This document shows positions 1-7,418 of a DNA stretch of 64,000 nt, one piece after another. Within the stretch, counting starts at the first letter, position 1. The number at the start of each line of letters is the position of its first letter. The stretch lies in contig NZ_JHZC01000007.1 in NCBI RefSeq assembly GCF_000621125.1, forward strand, positions 186,001-250,000. Direction: 5' to 3'. Source of the DNA: Maribacter antarcticus DSM 21422 (GTDB taxonomy: Bacteria > Bacteroidota > Bacteroidia > Flavobacteriales > Flavobacteriaceae). The position numbers were made by a program, and so were the translations under genes. The notes under the pieces are model-generated. The model had not been told where the DNA came from and searched no databases. It worked only from the letters and a program-made list of their open reading frames with translations.

Positions 1-1
1 A

Positions 2-46
2 GTTAAATCCAGTATTAAGGAAGACAACGAAAGAGAAGTAGAATAA
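2..46 (+). CDS. C-terminal tail of an upstream gene (partial)
   Basis: An open frame from the window edge reads a short charged tail (KEDNEREVE at its end) and stops with TAA at 44-46, about 58 nt before the next start. A charged C-terminal tail is typical of real protein ends, but 14 codons are too few to identify a family. It could equally be a chance open frame. Confidence 0.3.
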   Translation, partial: VKSSIKEDNEREVE

Positions 47-104
47 CACAAGTTGCTTTATTTTTTGGCACTACTAATTCATAATAGTTTTAATTTTTTG
101 AGTG

Positions 105-1202
105 ATGGGTTCGGATTCAAGTTCAAGCACTACTTTGAAACCTTCCAATAGGAACGCGCAACATTTGCTAGTTATTCGTCTTTCGGCGATGGGTGATGTC
201 GCCATGACCGTTCCTGTGTTGATTGCCTTGACTCAAAAATATCCTTATTTAAAAATCACTGTACTTACCAAACCTTTCTTTGAACCTATCTTTGCTCAAA
301 TACCAAATGTTACTGTTCACAAGGCTGAGGTAAAGGGAAGACATAAGGGTGTTTTAGGTCTTTGGAAACTATATAAAGAGCTTAAACCTACAGGAATTAA
401 TAGTGTTGCCGACCTCCATAACGTACTTAGAAGTTCTATTTTAAAACGATTTTTTAAGTTTCAAGGAATTCCGTTTATACAGGTAGATAAAGCAAGAAAG
501 GAGAAGAAGGCACTGACGGCAACTGAAAACAAAATATTTGAACCTTTAAAACCAATGTATTTACGTTATGCGGATGTAGTTGCATCGCTAGGTTTTCCGG
601 TACATTTAGAAAATAGGCATATACTTTCTAGCTTGGGGTTAACACCTAAGTTAAAGCAAGCTCTTAGCTTACAAGTCAAGCACTATATCGGTGTAGCCCC
701 GTTTGCTGCCTTTTCTGGAAAAATGTATCCTTTGCATCTTATGAAAGAGGCCTTAGAACAATTGAATTCCTTGGGAGCATATCAAATTTTATTATTTGGT
801 GGCGGTACCACGGAAAAGAAACAATTGGAAGTATGGGAACAGGAACTGGAACATTGTGTAAGTGTAGTAGGTAAGATTAATTTTGAAGAAGAACTAGCCC
901 TTATTTCTAACTTGGACCTTATGGTAGCAATGGACAGTGGTAACTCCCATTTAGCTGCCATGTATGGGATTCCAACAATAACACTCTGGGGTGTAACACA
1001 CCCATATACCGGATTTTATCCCTTTGGACAAGCGCAAGAAAATGCACTACTATCCGATAGAGATAAATATCCTTTGATACCTACATCGGTCTATGGTAAT
1101 AGATTTCCTAAGGGTTATGACCGTGCTATGGAAACCATAGCTCCGGAACAAGTAATTCAAAAAATAAAAGGAGTATTGCGTTTCGAAGAAACTAAACCGT
1201 AA
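105..1202 (+). CDS. Glycosyltransferase family 9 (heptosyltransferase-like)
   Basis: A GT9-type transferase, probably adding a sugar to lipopolysaccharide core at the inner face of the inner membrane. The N-terminal half has the nucleotide-sugar fold start (HLLVIRLSAMGDVAMTVP, about residues 21-38). The C-terminal half carries the donor-site segment MDSGNSHLAAMYGIPTITLW, which is characteristic of heptosyltransferases. Length (about 365 aa) is normal. GTG at 102 is immediately followed by ATG at 105, which I prefer. No Shine-Dalgarno is visible, as is usual in Bacteroidota. The stop overlaps the convergent TetR gene by 11 nt. The acceptor sugar cannot be read from the sequence. Confidence 0.88.
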   Translation: MGSDSSSSTTLKPSNRNAQHLLVIRLSAMGDVAMTVPVLIALTQKYPYLKITVLTKPFFEPIFAQIPNVTVHKAEVKGRHKGVLGLWKLYKELKPTGINSVADLHNVLRSSILKRFFKFQGIPFIQVDKARKEKKALTATENKIFEPLKPMYLRYADVVASLGFPVHLENRHILSSLGLTPKLKQALSLQVKHYIGVAPFAAFSGKMYPLHLMKEALEQLNSLGAYQILLFGGGTTEKKQLEVWEQELEHCVSVVGKINFEEELALISNLDLMVAMDSGNSHLAAMYGIPTITLWGVTHPYTGFYPFGQAQENALLSDRDKYPLIPTSVYGNRFPKGYDRAMETIAPEQVIQKIKGVLRFEETKP

Positions 1203-1809
1203 CGTTTTTAGCTTCGATTAATCTGAAGTATTGTTTAAGCTGACCCATAAAACGATATTTTCTAGCACTAGGTGAAGCTCCTGCCATTAGTGTTCGTACT
1301 CCAAAGTAAGCACTCATTAGGTATGTGGCAACGGCCTCACAGTCTACATGACGGTCTAAATGGTCATTAGACTTTCCTTTTTGTAAGGCATAAACAAGAT
1401 TTACTTCCCAGATAGAAAGAATATCGTTTAGATGCTTCATAATGGTTTCGTTTCGCCCGTTAAATTCTGATAAAAAATTACTGAGAAGACAACCAAAATC
1501 CATCTCGTTATTAACTGCGCTTTCTAGGACATCTTCAAAACATTTGGTAATATTCCAAATAGGGTTCTCATGGCCTTCAATAGGTTCGATTAAAGTGCTG
1601 TAGACCTTCCTAGCTAGTAAATTCTGAACAATCTGTATAAAGAAGTCTTCTTTAGAATCAAAGTGATAGTAAAATGCGCCTTTGCTCATAGAGAGCTCCT
1701 TTAAAACATCATCTACACTTGTGTTATAGTATCCTTTTGAATAGAATAACTCTAATCCTTTAGCCTGCATACGTTGCATGGTAGCCATGCGTTTTAGTGA
1801 TTTTTCCAT
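1192..1809 (-). CDS. TetR/AcrR family transcriptional regulator
   Basis: A one-domain repressor of the TetR type, about 205 aa. The N-terminal helix-turn-helix is plain: a KGLELFYSKGYYNTSVDDV segment, then LSMSKGAFYYHFDSKEDFF. The C-terminal two thirds is the variable helical ligand and dimer domain. The frame extends 14 codons upstream to 1851, but the Met at 1809 (MEKSLKRM) gives a normal TetR N-terminus. An inverted repeat of TetR-operator type lies about 150 bp upstream (1957-1974), which suggests autoregulation. The ligand and other targets are unknown; the adjacent arsenosugar operon is a possible target but this is not shown. Confidence 0.88.
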   Translation of the reverse strand: MEKSLKRMATMQRMQAKGLELFYSKGYYNTSVDDVLKELSMSKGAFYYHFDSKEDFFIQIVQNLLARKVYSTLIEPIEGHENPIWNITKCFEDVLESAVNNEMDFGCLLSNFLSEFNGRNETIMKHLNDILSIWEVNLVYALQKGKSNDHLDRHVDCEAVATYLMSAYFGVRTLMAGASPSARKYRFMGQLKQYFRLIEAKNVTV

Positions 1810-1956
1810 AATTCCAAGATTTGGGTTAATCCGACCATGTGGTCTATACAAAGAACCCTCAGATTGTATTTAGGAACAGGATATTTGGATATGCGGATAC
1901 AAATAATCGGCCAAAGTGCAAAATATCGATGTACTACCCATTATTTGAAAATAGTT

Positions 1957-1974
1957 ACCGACCGAGTCGTCGGT
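1957..1974. promoter_or_regulatory. Putative TetR-type operator upstream of tetR-like gene
   Basis: ACCGACCGAGTCGTCGGT contains a perfect 6-bp inverted repeat (ACCGAC-N6-GTCGGT). It can also be read as ACCGA-GTCG-TCGGT, the same layout as the site at 37772. It lies in the 240-bp gap between the TetR gene and arsS, in the upstream region of the TetR gene. Assignment to that regulator is inference. Confidence 0.5.
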
Positions 1975-2091
1975 TTAAGTGACTTATTTTTTGGTTTAAA
2001 GGGATTCAAAATTTAGTGATTGCCATAACTAAAGACGCTTTCTAATCTTTTTGATATTCATTATCTATCAAAAACTTAACGTTTGTGACCT

Positions 2092-3147
2092 TTAAGCAAC
2101 CGTTCCCTGACAACTACTCCCCGCACCGGCGGTACACCCATAGCAATGTTGAGAGACGATGATATTCCTATCGTTAAGTAGACCTTCGTTATAATCTTTA
2201 ATGTGCTTTATCTTACTTGCTACTTTCAAATCTAGCATTTGATTAAAATCACAATCGTAAAGCCATCCGTCCCAACTTATGGAAATAGTATTGGTGCACA
2301 TTACGTTTGCTACTGCAGAGGGGTTATACGCATCTACTAAAGCATACATGTAGTCATCATAGTTTTCCGAAGCTATTAAATAATCCAAGAAACGAGCTAT
2401 GGGTAAATTGGTAATGGCAAATAAATTATGGAATTGAATATCAAAATCTTCTTTCAAAGCTTTTTTAAAGTCTTTCTCCATAGCTGCTTGGTCACTCGGT
2501 AAATATGCTCCTGATGGATTGTAGACCAAATCCAACCGTAAAGAGCTACCTGGCACCCCATATCCTCTTTCGTTTAGTTCCTGTAGTGCTTTTATGGATT
2601 TATCAAACACACCTTCTCCTCGTTGTTTGTCCGTTTTACCACGTGTCCAGTGTGGCATAGAAGAGATGACATGCACATTATGTTTTTTAAAGAAATCTGG
2701 TAAATGATAGTATTTCTTATTTGCCCTAATAATCGTAAGGTTGGAGCGAACGATAAAGTCTTTAATACCTGCTTCAGCCGCCTGTTCTACAAACCATTCA
2801 AAATCAGGATTCATTTCTGGCGCCCCACCAGTCAAATCTAACGTGTGAGCCCCCGTATTTTTAATGACTTCTAGACATTGCGCCATGGTATCTCGGGTCA
2901 TAATTTCTTTACGGTCCGGACCTGCATCTACGTGGCAATGAGCACATACTTGATTGCACATATATCCTAAATTAAGCTGAAGAATCTCCAGTTTTTTAGG
3001 TCTTAGTGGAAAATGACCTATTTCTGAGATTTTATCTTTGAAAAAGGGAAGTTCACCATCGGCAAATAGACCTCCGTTTAAAATATCGAGCTGTTTATTG
3101 CTTTGAGCAAGCTCGTTTCCTTTCGCTTTTAATGATTTAGTAGCCAT
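2092..3147 (-). CDS. arsS: Arsenosugar biosynthesis radical SAM protein ArsS
   Basis: A radical SAM enzyme of the ArsS family, which transfers the 5'-deoxyadenosyl group to dimethylarsenite on the way to arsenosugars. The 4Fe-4S cluster motif CNQVCAHC has Cys64, Cys68 and Cys71. The C-terminal DUF3641 region ends in the Cys-rich signature CYGCTAGAGSSCQGTVA, typical of this family (a Cys occupies the position that can be selenocysteine in some members). Length of 351 aa is normal. It is the last gene of a six-gene minus-strand block. The methyltransferase ArsM that normally supplies its substrate is not in this window. Confidence 0.92.
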   Translation of the reverse strand: MATKSLKAKGNELAQSNKQLDILNGGLFADGELPFFKDKISEIGHFPLRPKKLEILQLNLGYMCNQVCAHCHVDAGPDRKEIMTRDTMAQCLEVIKNTGAHTLDLTGGAPEMNPDFEWFVEQAAEAGIKDFIVRSNLTIIRANKKYYHLPDFFKKHNVHVISSMPHWTRGKTDKQRGEGVFDKSIKALQELNERGYGVPGSSLRLDLVYNPSGAYLPSDQAAMEKDFKKALKEDFDIQFHNLFAITNLPIARFLDYLIASENYDDYMYALVDAYNPSAVANVMCTNTISISWDGWLYDCDFNQMLDLKVASKIKHIKDYNEGLLNDRNIIVSQHCYGCTAGAGSSCQGTVA

Positions 3148-3257
3148 TTTTTTTGTGTTGAGTACAAAGTAGTGTGTATTTAGAATTCACTATACGGACG
3201 CTGTTTATAATCTTATTTCTAAAAGCACAGCGGTCTCATATTTTAGAGCGCAGCGTT

Positions 3258-3276
3258 CTGTCGATTACATCGACAG
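3258..3276. other. Stem-loop over the stop codon of the phosphoesterase/AhpD gene
   Basis: CTGTCGAT-TAC-ATCGACAG is a perfect 8-bp stem with a 3-nt loop. It spans the TAA stop (3265-3267) of the gene upstream of arsS. No T-run follows on the minus strand, so it is not a standard terminator. It could partly attenuate arsS or stabilise a processed mRNA end. Confidence 0.4.
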
Positions 3277-4470
3277 CTTATCATATTTATTCATCATTTG
3301 CACCCCATGCACCAATGTCGCTCCACTTTCAATGGCAGCACCTACATGCACAGCCTCCATCATTTCTTCTTTGGTAATTCCTTTTTGCAAACCATCTTTG
3401 GTGTAGGCATCAATACAATAAGGACATTTCACCACATGGGAAACAGCTAGGGCAATTAAGGATTTCTCCCTTGCACTTAGTGCACCTTCTTCGAAAACCT
3501 TACCATAATAGTCAAAAAACTTAGTTCCGAGCTCTTCGCTCCATTCAGTGATCTTGCCAAATTTTCTAAGGTCTTTAGGATCGTAATACGAGTCTGCCAT
3601 TTTTTTGTTTGTTTTAGGTGCTATTGTTTCTTGTTTTGATGTATCTAAACTAATAGGAATTCCCTGCCCCATTTTTTCCAATTCGGGAAGGATTTCCATG
3701 TTGTCCCAATTACCGGAAGTTAATGTATCTGCATACGCTTCAGGTAGGTGGTTTTTAAACATTAGTTGTTGCGCTGTGGTGTGGTCATACTCAAAAGACC
3801 GATGAGTATAATTTAATTCACCTTGCTGTATTTCCAGTATCATATACCAGACTCTTGTGGTACCGTCATTTGCGGGCATGCCAATAACTCCAGGGTTTAA
3901 CCACAGCTGTTCTTTTATGGACTGATGAAAAGGGAGTCCGCAATGTCCAGCAATAATAACATCACTTTTGGTTTCTGTAAAGCACTTTTCTTTACTGCTA
4001 TTGGCGTTGGATTTAAAAACAAATTCTGATGTGTTTCTATAATTCCCGTGAACTACCGTAATTTTTTTATCGCCATAATCAAAACTAATATATTCAGGAA
4101 CCTCAGAAATCCATTGCAAGGATTCTTTTGATAAATGGCCTTTTGTATAGGGAAACCACAGTTTGGAAAAACTATCGCAACGGCCACCTGCTTTAAAATC
4201 ACAACCGCAATCTTCACTATCGTTGGCTAATTGTAACTCTACATTACCTGCTATACTCAACGCACCCCATTCACGGAATAATTCAATGGTTTCCTCAGGT
4301 TGTGCACAGTATCCAGTAATGTCTCCTGTACAAATACAATTTTCTGGAGTAATGCCTTCGGTGTCAGCAATACCTATTAACTGCTCCAAAGCCTGCAGAT
4401 TACTATATACCCCTCCAAAGAGTAATAGCTTTCCGTTTTTGGTACCAATATGTGTTATCTCTTTATCCAT
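3265..4470 (-). CDS. Metallophosphoesterase fused to AhpD-like (CMD) domain, arsenosugar-associated
   Basis: Two proteins that are usually separate appear as one 401-aa frame. The N-terminal ~290 residues form a calcineurin-like phosphoesterase: GGVYSNLQALE, CTGDITGYC, AGNVE, VVHGN and AGHCGLP are the metal-ligand blocks. The last 111 residues, from MADSYYDP, are an AhpD/carboxymuconolactone-decarboxylase-like domain with the redox pair KCPYC, matching the peroxidase-like protein found with arsenosugar genes. The AhpD part has its own ATG at 3598-3600 preceded by an A-rich leader, so it may also be translated separately. I chose the start at 4470 (MDKEITHIG), which overlaps the symporter stop by 16 nt. 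The 4497 start adds nine residues without family support. Confidence 0.85.
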   Translation of the reverse strand: MDKEITHIGTKNGKLLLFGGVYSNLQALEQLIGIADTEGITPENCICTGDITGYCAQPEETIELFREWGALSIAGNVELQLANDSEDCGCDFKAGGRCDSFSKLWFPYTKGHLSKESLQWISEVPEYISFDYGDKKITVVHGNYRNTSEFVFKSNANSSKEKCFTETKSDVIIAGHCGLPFHQSIKEQLWLNPGVIGMPANDGTTRVWYMILEIQQGELNYTHRSFEYDHTTAQQLMFKNHLPEAYADTLTSGNWDNMEILPELEKMGQGIPISLDTSKQETIAPKTNKKMADSYYDPKDLRKFGKITEWSEELGTKFFDYYGKVFEEGALSAREKSLIALAVSHVVKCPYCIDAYTKDGLQKGITKEEMMEAVHVGAAIESGATLVHGVQMMNKYDKLSM

Positions 4471-5795
4471 TTGGGTATAAAATAGAGTGTGATACAACTT
4501 AAAATTCCCCAGAAATTAATCCAAAGTAAATCCGCATATTTTCCTGTGGTAAAAATTAATCTTTGTGGAAACCAACTGAAAATCAGTAAAAATCCGAATA
4601 AAATTCCACAAAAAACACTTAGGTGAAAACTTATCTTAGGTGCTTTGTCTTTCCAAAATAGAAAAATGGGTGTTAAGCCGATAACCATAGTGCCGCTTAT
4701 GGTAGTTGCTGATAGTATTTCCGCATTCAAAAAAACAGGGATGGTGCCTAGCGCTGCAATTAAAGCCATAGACCAACGTCCGAATTTAAGTGAATTCCCA
4801 AATTTTAAATCGATTGCCAATAGCTTGGAAAAAGAGGAAAATGTGGAGTCTAAGGTAGATGCAGCCGAGGTTATCATAATAAAATTAATACCTAATAAAA
4901 TAACGATTCCGAAAGCCTTACCGACTTCAACAGCTGCTTGTCCTTGCATTCCCTGCGATTGTGCATATACCCCAACAAAACTGAAAAGTATAATACATAA
5001 AGCACCAAGAATACTTGCCCACAGGAAGCTTTTTAGCGTAATTTTTGGACTGCTTAGAAAACCTCTGTCTGTTAGAACTGGATCATGGAACGGATAACTA
5101 AACGATTGTAAAACAGCCGCAAAAAGTAAGTTTAAGCCCATATCAAAGGACCAAATCCCTGATATAATAACGGTTTTAGAGGAAAAGTTGGTGTCAGCAC
5201 TAAAAATGGCTCCTAAAATTACGAGTAGAAGAATAGCGAAAAGCCCCATTTGTATGACATCAGTAAAAATAGAACTGCTCATACCGCCTTTAAGTACATA
5301 GGCCAAGGTCAAAGCTGTAAAAACAAGTATGGACCAATAATAAGGACTCGTTCCCATATCTCCAAAATAAGTGCCGATAACCATTGTATTGCTCCAAACC
5401 TCATTAAATAGTCGGATAGCGATGAGAATAGAAAAAACGGCCACCGCTCCTTTGCCAAACTTAGACCTAAGAAAATGGTGAATGCTTGTGTATTTGCCGT
5501 GTAACCGCATCTTATAAATAACCACACCGGCAACAGCAAATGACACATAATATCCTGCATACGCAACGCCGCCAACAATACCATAGTCTAATCCTAGATT
5601 TGTAGCATTAGTAATGCTCTTGGCAAAGATCCAAGAAATGATAAGACTACCCATTAGTATAAATGTACTAGGTTCTTTTTTCTTTTGAACCGCCTTAAAA
5701 AACTGATTGGTATTTTTTGCCCATGGGGAAAGCAGAAACAGCACCATACTAGATGCAATTACTAACCCCCATTGCCATAAATTAACCTCAATCAT
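4455..5795 (-). CDS. Sodium:solute symporter (SSS family)
   Basis: A multi-pass inner-membrane protein of the SSS family, 446 aa, with about 12-13 hydrophobic segments. The family features are visible: an early unwound-helix region (SIFAKSITNATNLG), GGMSSSIFTDVIQMG in the middle, and MITSAASTLDSTFSSFSKL, the conserved region near the second sodium site. The substrate is unknown. The gene sits 10 nt downstream of the SusD gene and overlaps the phosphoesterase gene, so it is probably the inner-membrane step for whatever SusCD brings into the periplasm. It is shorter than typical proline or glucose symporters. Confidence 0.87.
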   Translation of the reverse strand: MIEVNLWQWGLVIASSMVLFLLSPWAKNTNQFFKAVQKKKEPSTFILMGSLIISWIFAKSITNATNLGLDYGIVGGVAYAGYYVSFAVAGVVIYKMRLHGKYTSIHHFLRSKFGKGAVAVFSILIAIRLFNEVWSNTMVIGTYFGDMGTSPYYWSILVFTALTLAYVLKGGMSSSIFTDVIQMGLFAILLLVILGAIFSADTNFSSKTVIISGIWSFDMGLNLLFAAVLQSFSYPFHDPVLTDRGFLSSPKITLKSFLWASILGALCIILFSFVGVYAQSQGMQGQAAVEVGKAFGIVILLGINFIMITSAASTLDSTFSSFSKLLAIDLKFGNSLKFGRWSMALIAALGTIPVFLNAEILSATTISGTMVIGLTPIFLFWKDKAPKISFHLSVFCGILFGFLLIFSWFPQRLIFTTGKYADLLWINFWGILSCITLYFIPKWIKR

Positions 5796-5805
5796 ATGTA
5801 TAACT

Positions 5806-7407
5806 TTAATCCTCGCTTTTCGAGTCCCACCAAACAGGTGTATTTACACTATTTCCATTTGTTTTAATCGCTGCAGCTCGATAATTAGCAGCATTTAAAG
5901 CCTCTTCTTCTGCGGGATACGGCATACGAACGGGTAACAAATTATCGTTTAAACTCGCTGAGATGATTTTCAATTGTGGAAAGCCGGTTCTTCTGAACTC
6001 TATCCAACCTTCGTACCCGTTTATCATATTGGAAATCCATTTTTGTGTAATGATATTTTCTAATGCATCCCCATTAGTGTATGCTCCTGTTCCCGTTAAG
6101 TAATCCGTTGGGAGATCTACTTTCCAGTAGTTAAAAGCTTGCGCAACTCCAACATTGTAGAGGGCTTGGGCATCGGCGGTGATTAGCCCTTTCTGTGCTG
6201 CTTCAGCAAGTAGAAAGTGTGTTTCCATGCTCGTCATGAAGTTCGCATCTAGTACGCCTGTATTTTCACGAAAGATGGTGCCCACTAAAGAGTAATTAGC
6301 AAGAATAGCGGCATTTTGAGTGGCATCTATTCCGTTTAACAAGCCATTGAATTCACCTGAATCGCTATTACCGAAAGGTCTGAACAGCTTTGAAATTCTA
6401 GTATCGTTCAAGTCGGTTAGTATTTCTTCCATGGTTTCAGAAAGAACAAAGTTGTTAAAATCTCCAATACGCAAACGGGCCAATCTAAAATTATTGGGTT
6501 CTCCATCTGTAAAGTCAAAAATGGCGTTTTCAGAATTTTCATCAATAAAATCACCCTCTGCAACTATAGCTTGTAATTGGGAAGCAACATCTATTTTATC
6601 TGAAATTCTAATCAGATGCTTAATCCGAAGCGAATTTGCAAAACGAATCCAGCCATTTAGATCGCCTTCAAAAAGAATATCGCCGGCTAAGGCAATACTA
6701 CCATTATATGCTTCAATTGCTGTAATACCTTTTTCCAAGTTATCCAGAATACCTCCTTCATCCACATATATGGATTCTTGTGCTTCATAAACAGGGGTTA
6801 CGGTCCCGTTATTTCCTTTAAAAGCTTCCGAATAGGGCACATCTCCAAATAAATCTGTTACCCCTGCACTCATATATGCCTTAAGAATAAGAGCAGGACC
6901 TTCATAAACTGCAAAGGTTTCATTTTCTTGGGATAGGTTTAAAATGATTTCATTATCCCTTAGGTTTTTGTAGAAAATAGGCCAAGGATTGCCACCTAAT
7001 TGGGGCGACTTTAAGTTATGTCTATCAAAAAGGTTAAAATCCAGCGCTGTGGTGTACTGTCCTAATAAATTCCCAGCGGTAAATCCTTCATAGGACATCT
7101 GTTCCCCGTAATCATAGATAACCTGGCGTAAGAGCAGACTTGGTTGTATAGTTACAGGTGAATTGGGGTTGGTATTTATTTCTTCAAAATCTTGGGTACA
7201 GGCAGAAAATAAGGTCAAAAAAATAGAAATTTTAACCAATAAGAACGCCTCCTGCAGTCCCTTCTTCTTAGCAGGGAGGGTAGAATGCACTCGTTTCTCC
7301 TCTAAAAACAGGACGGAACAATGATGATTTTGGGCCAGGTGAAGCGTTGGCAAGAATTTGTAAATTTCAAGTAAAAATGTAATTAGTAGACTATATAATT
7401 TTTTCAT
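5806..7407 (-). CDS. SusD/RagB-family outer-membrane lipoprotein (SusD-like_2 type)
   Basis: A surface-exposed nutrient-binding partner of the SusC protein encoded 11 nt upstream. The mature start ACTQDFEEINTNPNSPV, the helical TPR-like core and the region TQKWISNMINGYEGWIEFRRTGFP are classic for the SusD-like_2 group. The N-terminus is odd. From the only ATG (7407) the lipobox Cys is near residue 69, whereas a normal lipoprotein has it near 20. Between MKKLYSLL and LVKISIFLTLFSAC lie roughly 50 residues unlike a signal peptide (see finding). Either a ~150-bp insertion sits in the signal-peptide region, or a non-ATG start (GTG or TTG near 7290-7230) is used. Confidence 0.88.
   Translation of the reverse strand: MKKLYSLLITFLLEIYKFLPTLHLAQNHHCSVLFLEEKRVHSTLPAKKKGLQEAFLLVKISIFLTLFSACTQDFEEINTNPNSPVTIQPSLLLRQVIYDYGEQMSYEGFTAGNLLGQYTTALDFNLFDRHNLKSPQLGGNPWPIFYKNLRDNEIILNLSQENETFAVYEGPALILKAYMSAGVTDLFGDVPYSEAFKGNNGTVTPVYEAQESIYVDEGGILDNLEKGITAIEAYNGSIALAGDILFEGDLNGWIRFANSLRIKHLIRISDKIDVASQLQAIVAEGDFIDENSENAIFDFTDGEPNNFRLARLRIGDFNNFVLSETMEEILTDLNDTRISKLFRPFGNSDSGEFNGLLNGIDATQNAAILANYSLVGTIFRENTGVLDANFMTSMETHFLLAEAAQKGLITADAQALYNVGVAQAFNYWKVDLPTDYLTGTGAYTNGDALENIITQKWISNMINGYEGWIEFRRTGFPQLKIISASLNDNLLPVRMPYPAEEEALNAANYRAAAIKTNGNSVNTPVWWDSKSED
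7249..7278. repeat. Imperfect inverted repeat inside the SusD 5' region
   Basis: CTCCTGC (7249-7255) and GCAGGGAG (7271-7278) form an inverted repeat with one bulged base, loop about 15 nt. It lies in the atypical ~150-bp stretch between the ATG and the lipoprotein signal of the SusD gene. It may mark a small inserted element or an mRNA structure near a secondary start. Confidence 0.35.
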
Positions 7408-7418
7408 CTCTTTCCTTC

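Noticed and set aside
5309-5584. 91-codon minus ORF within the symporter gene
   Set aside because: It is an out-of-frame shadow of the sodium:solute symporter.
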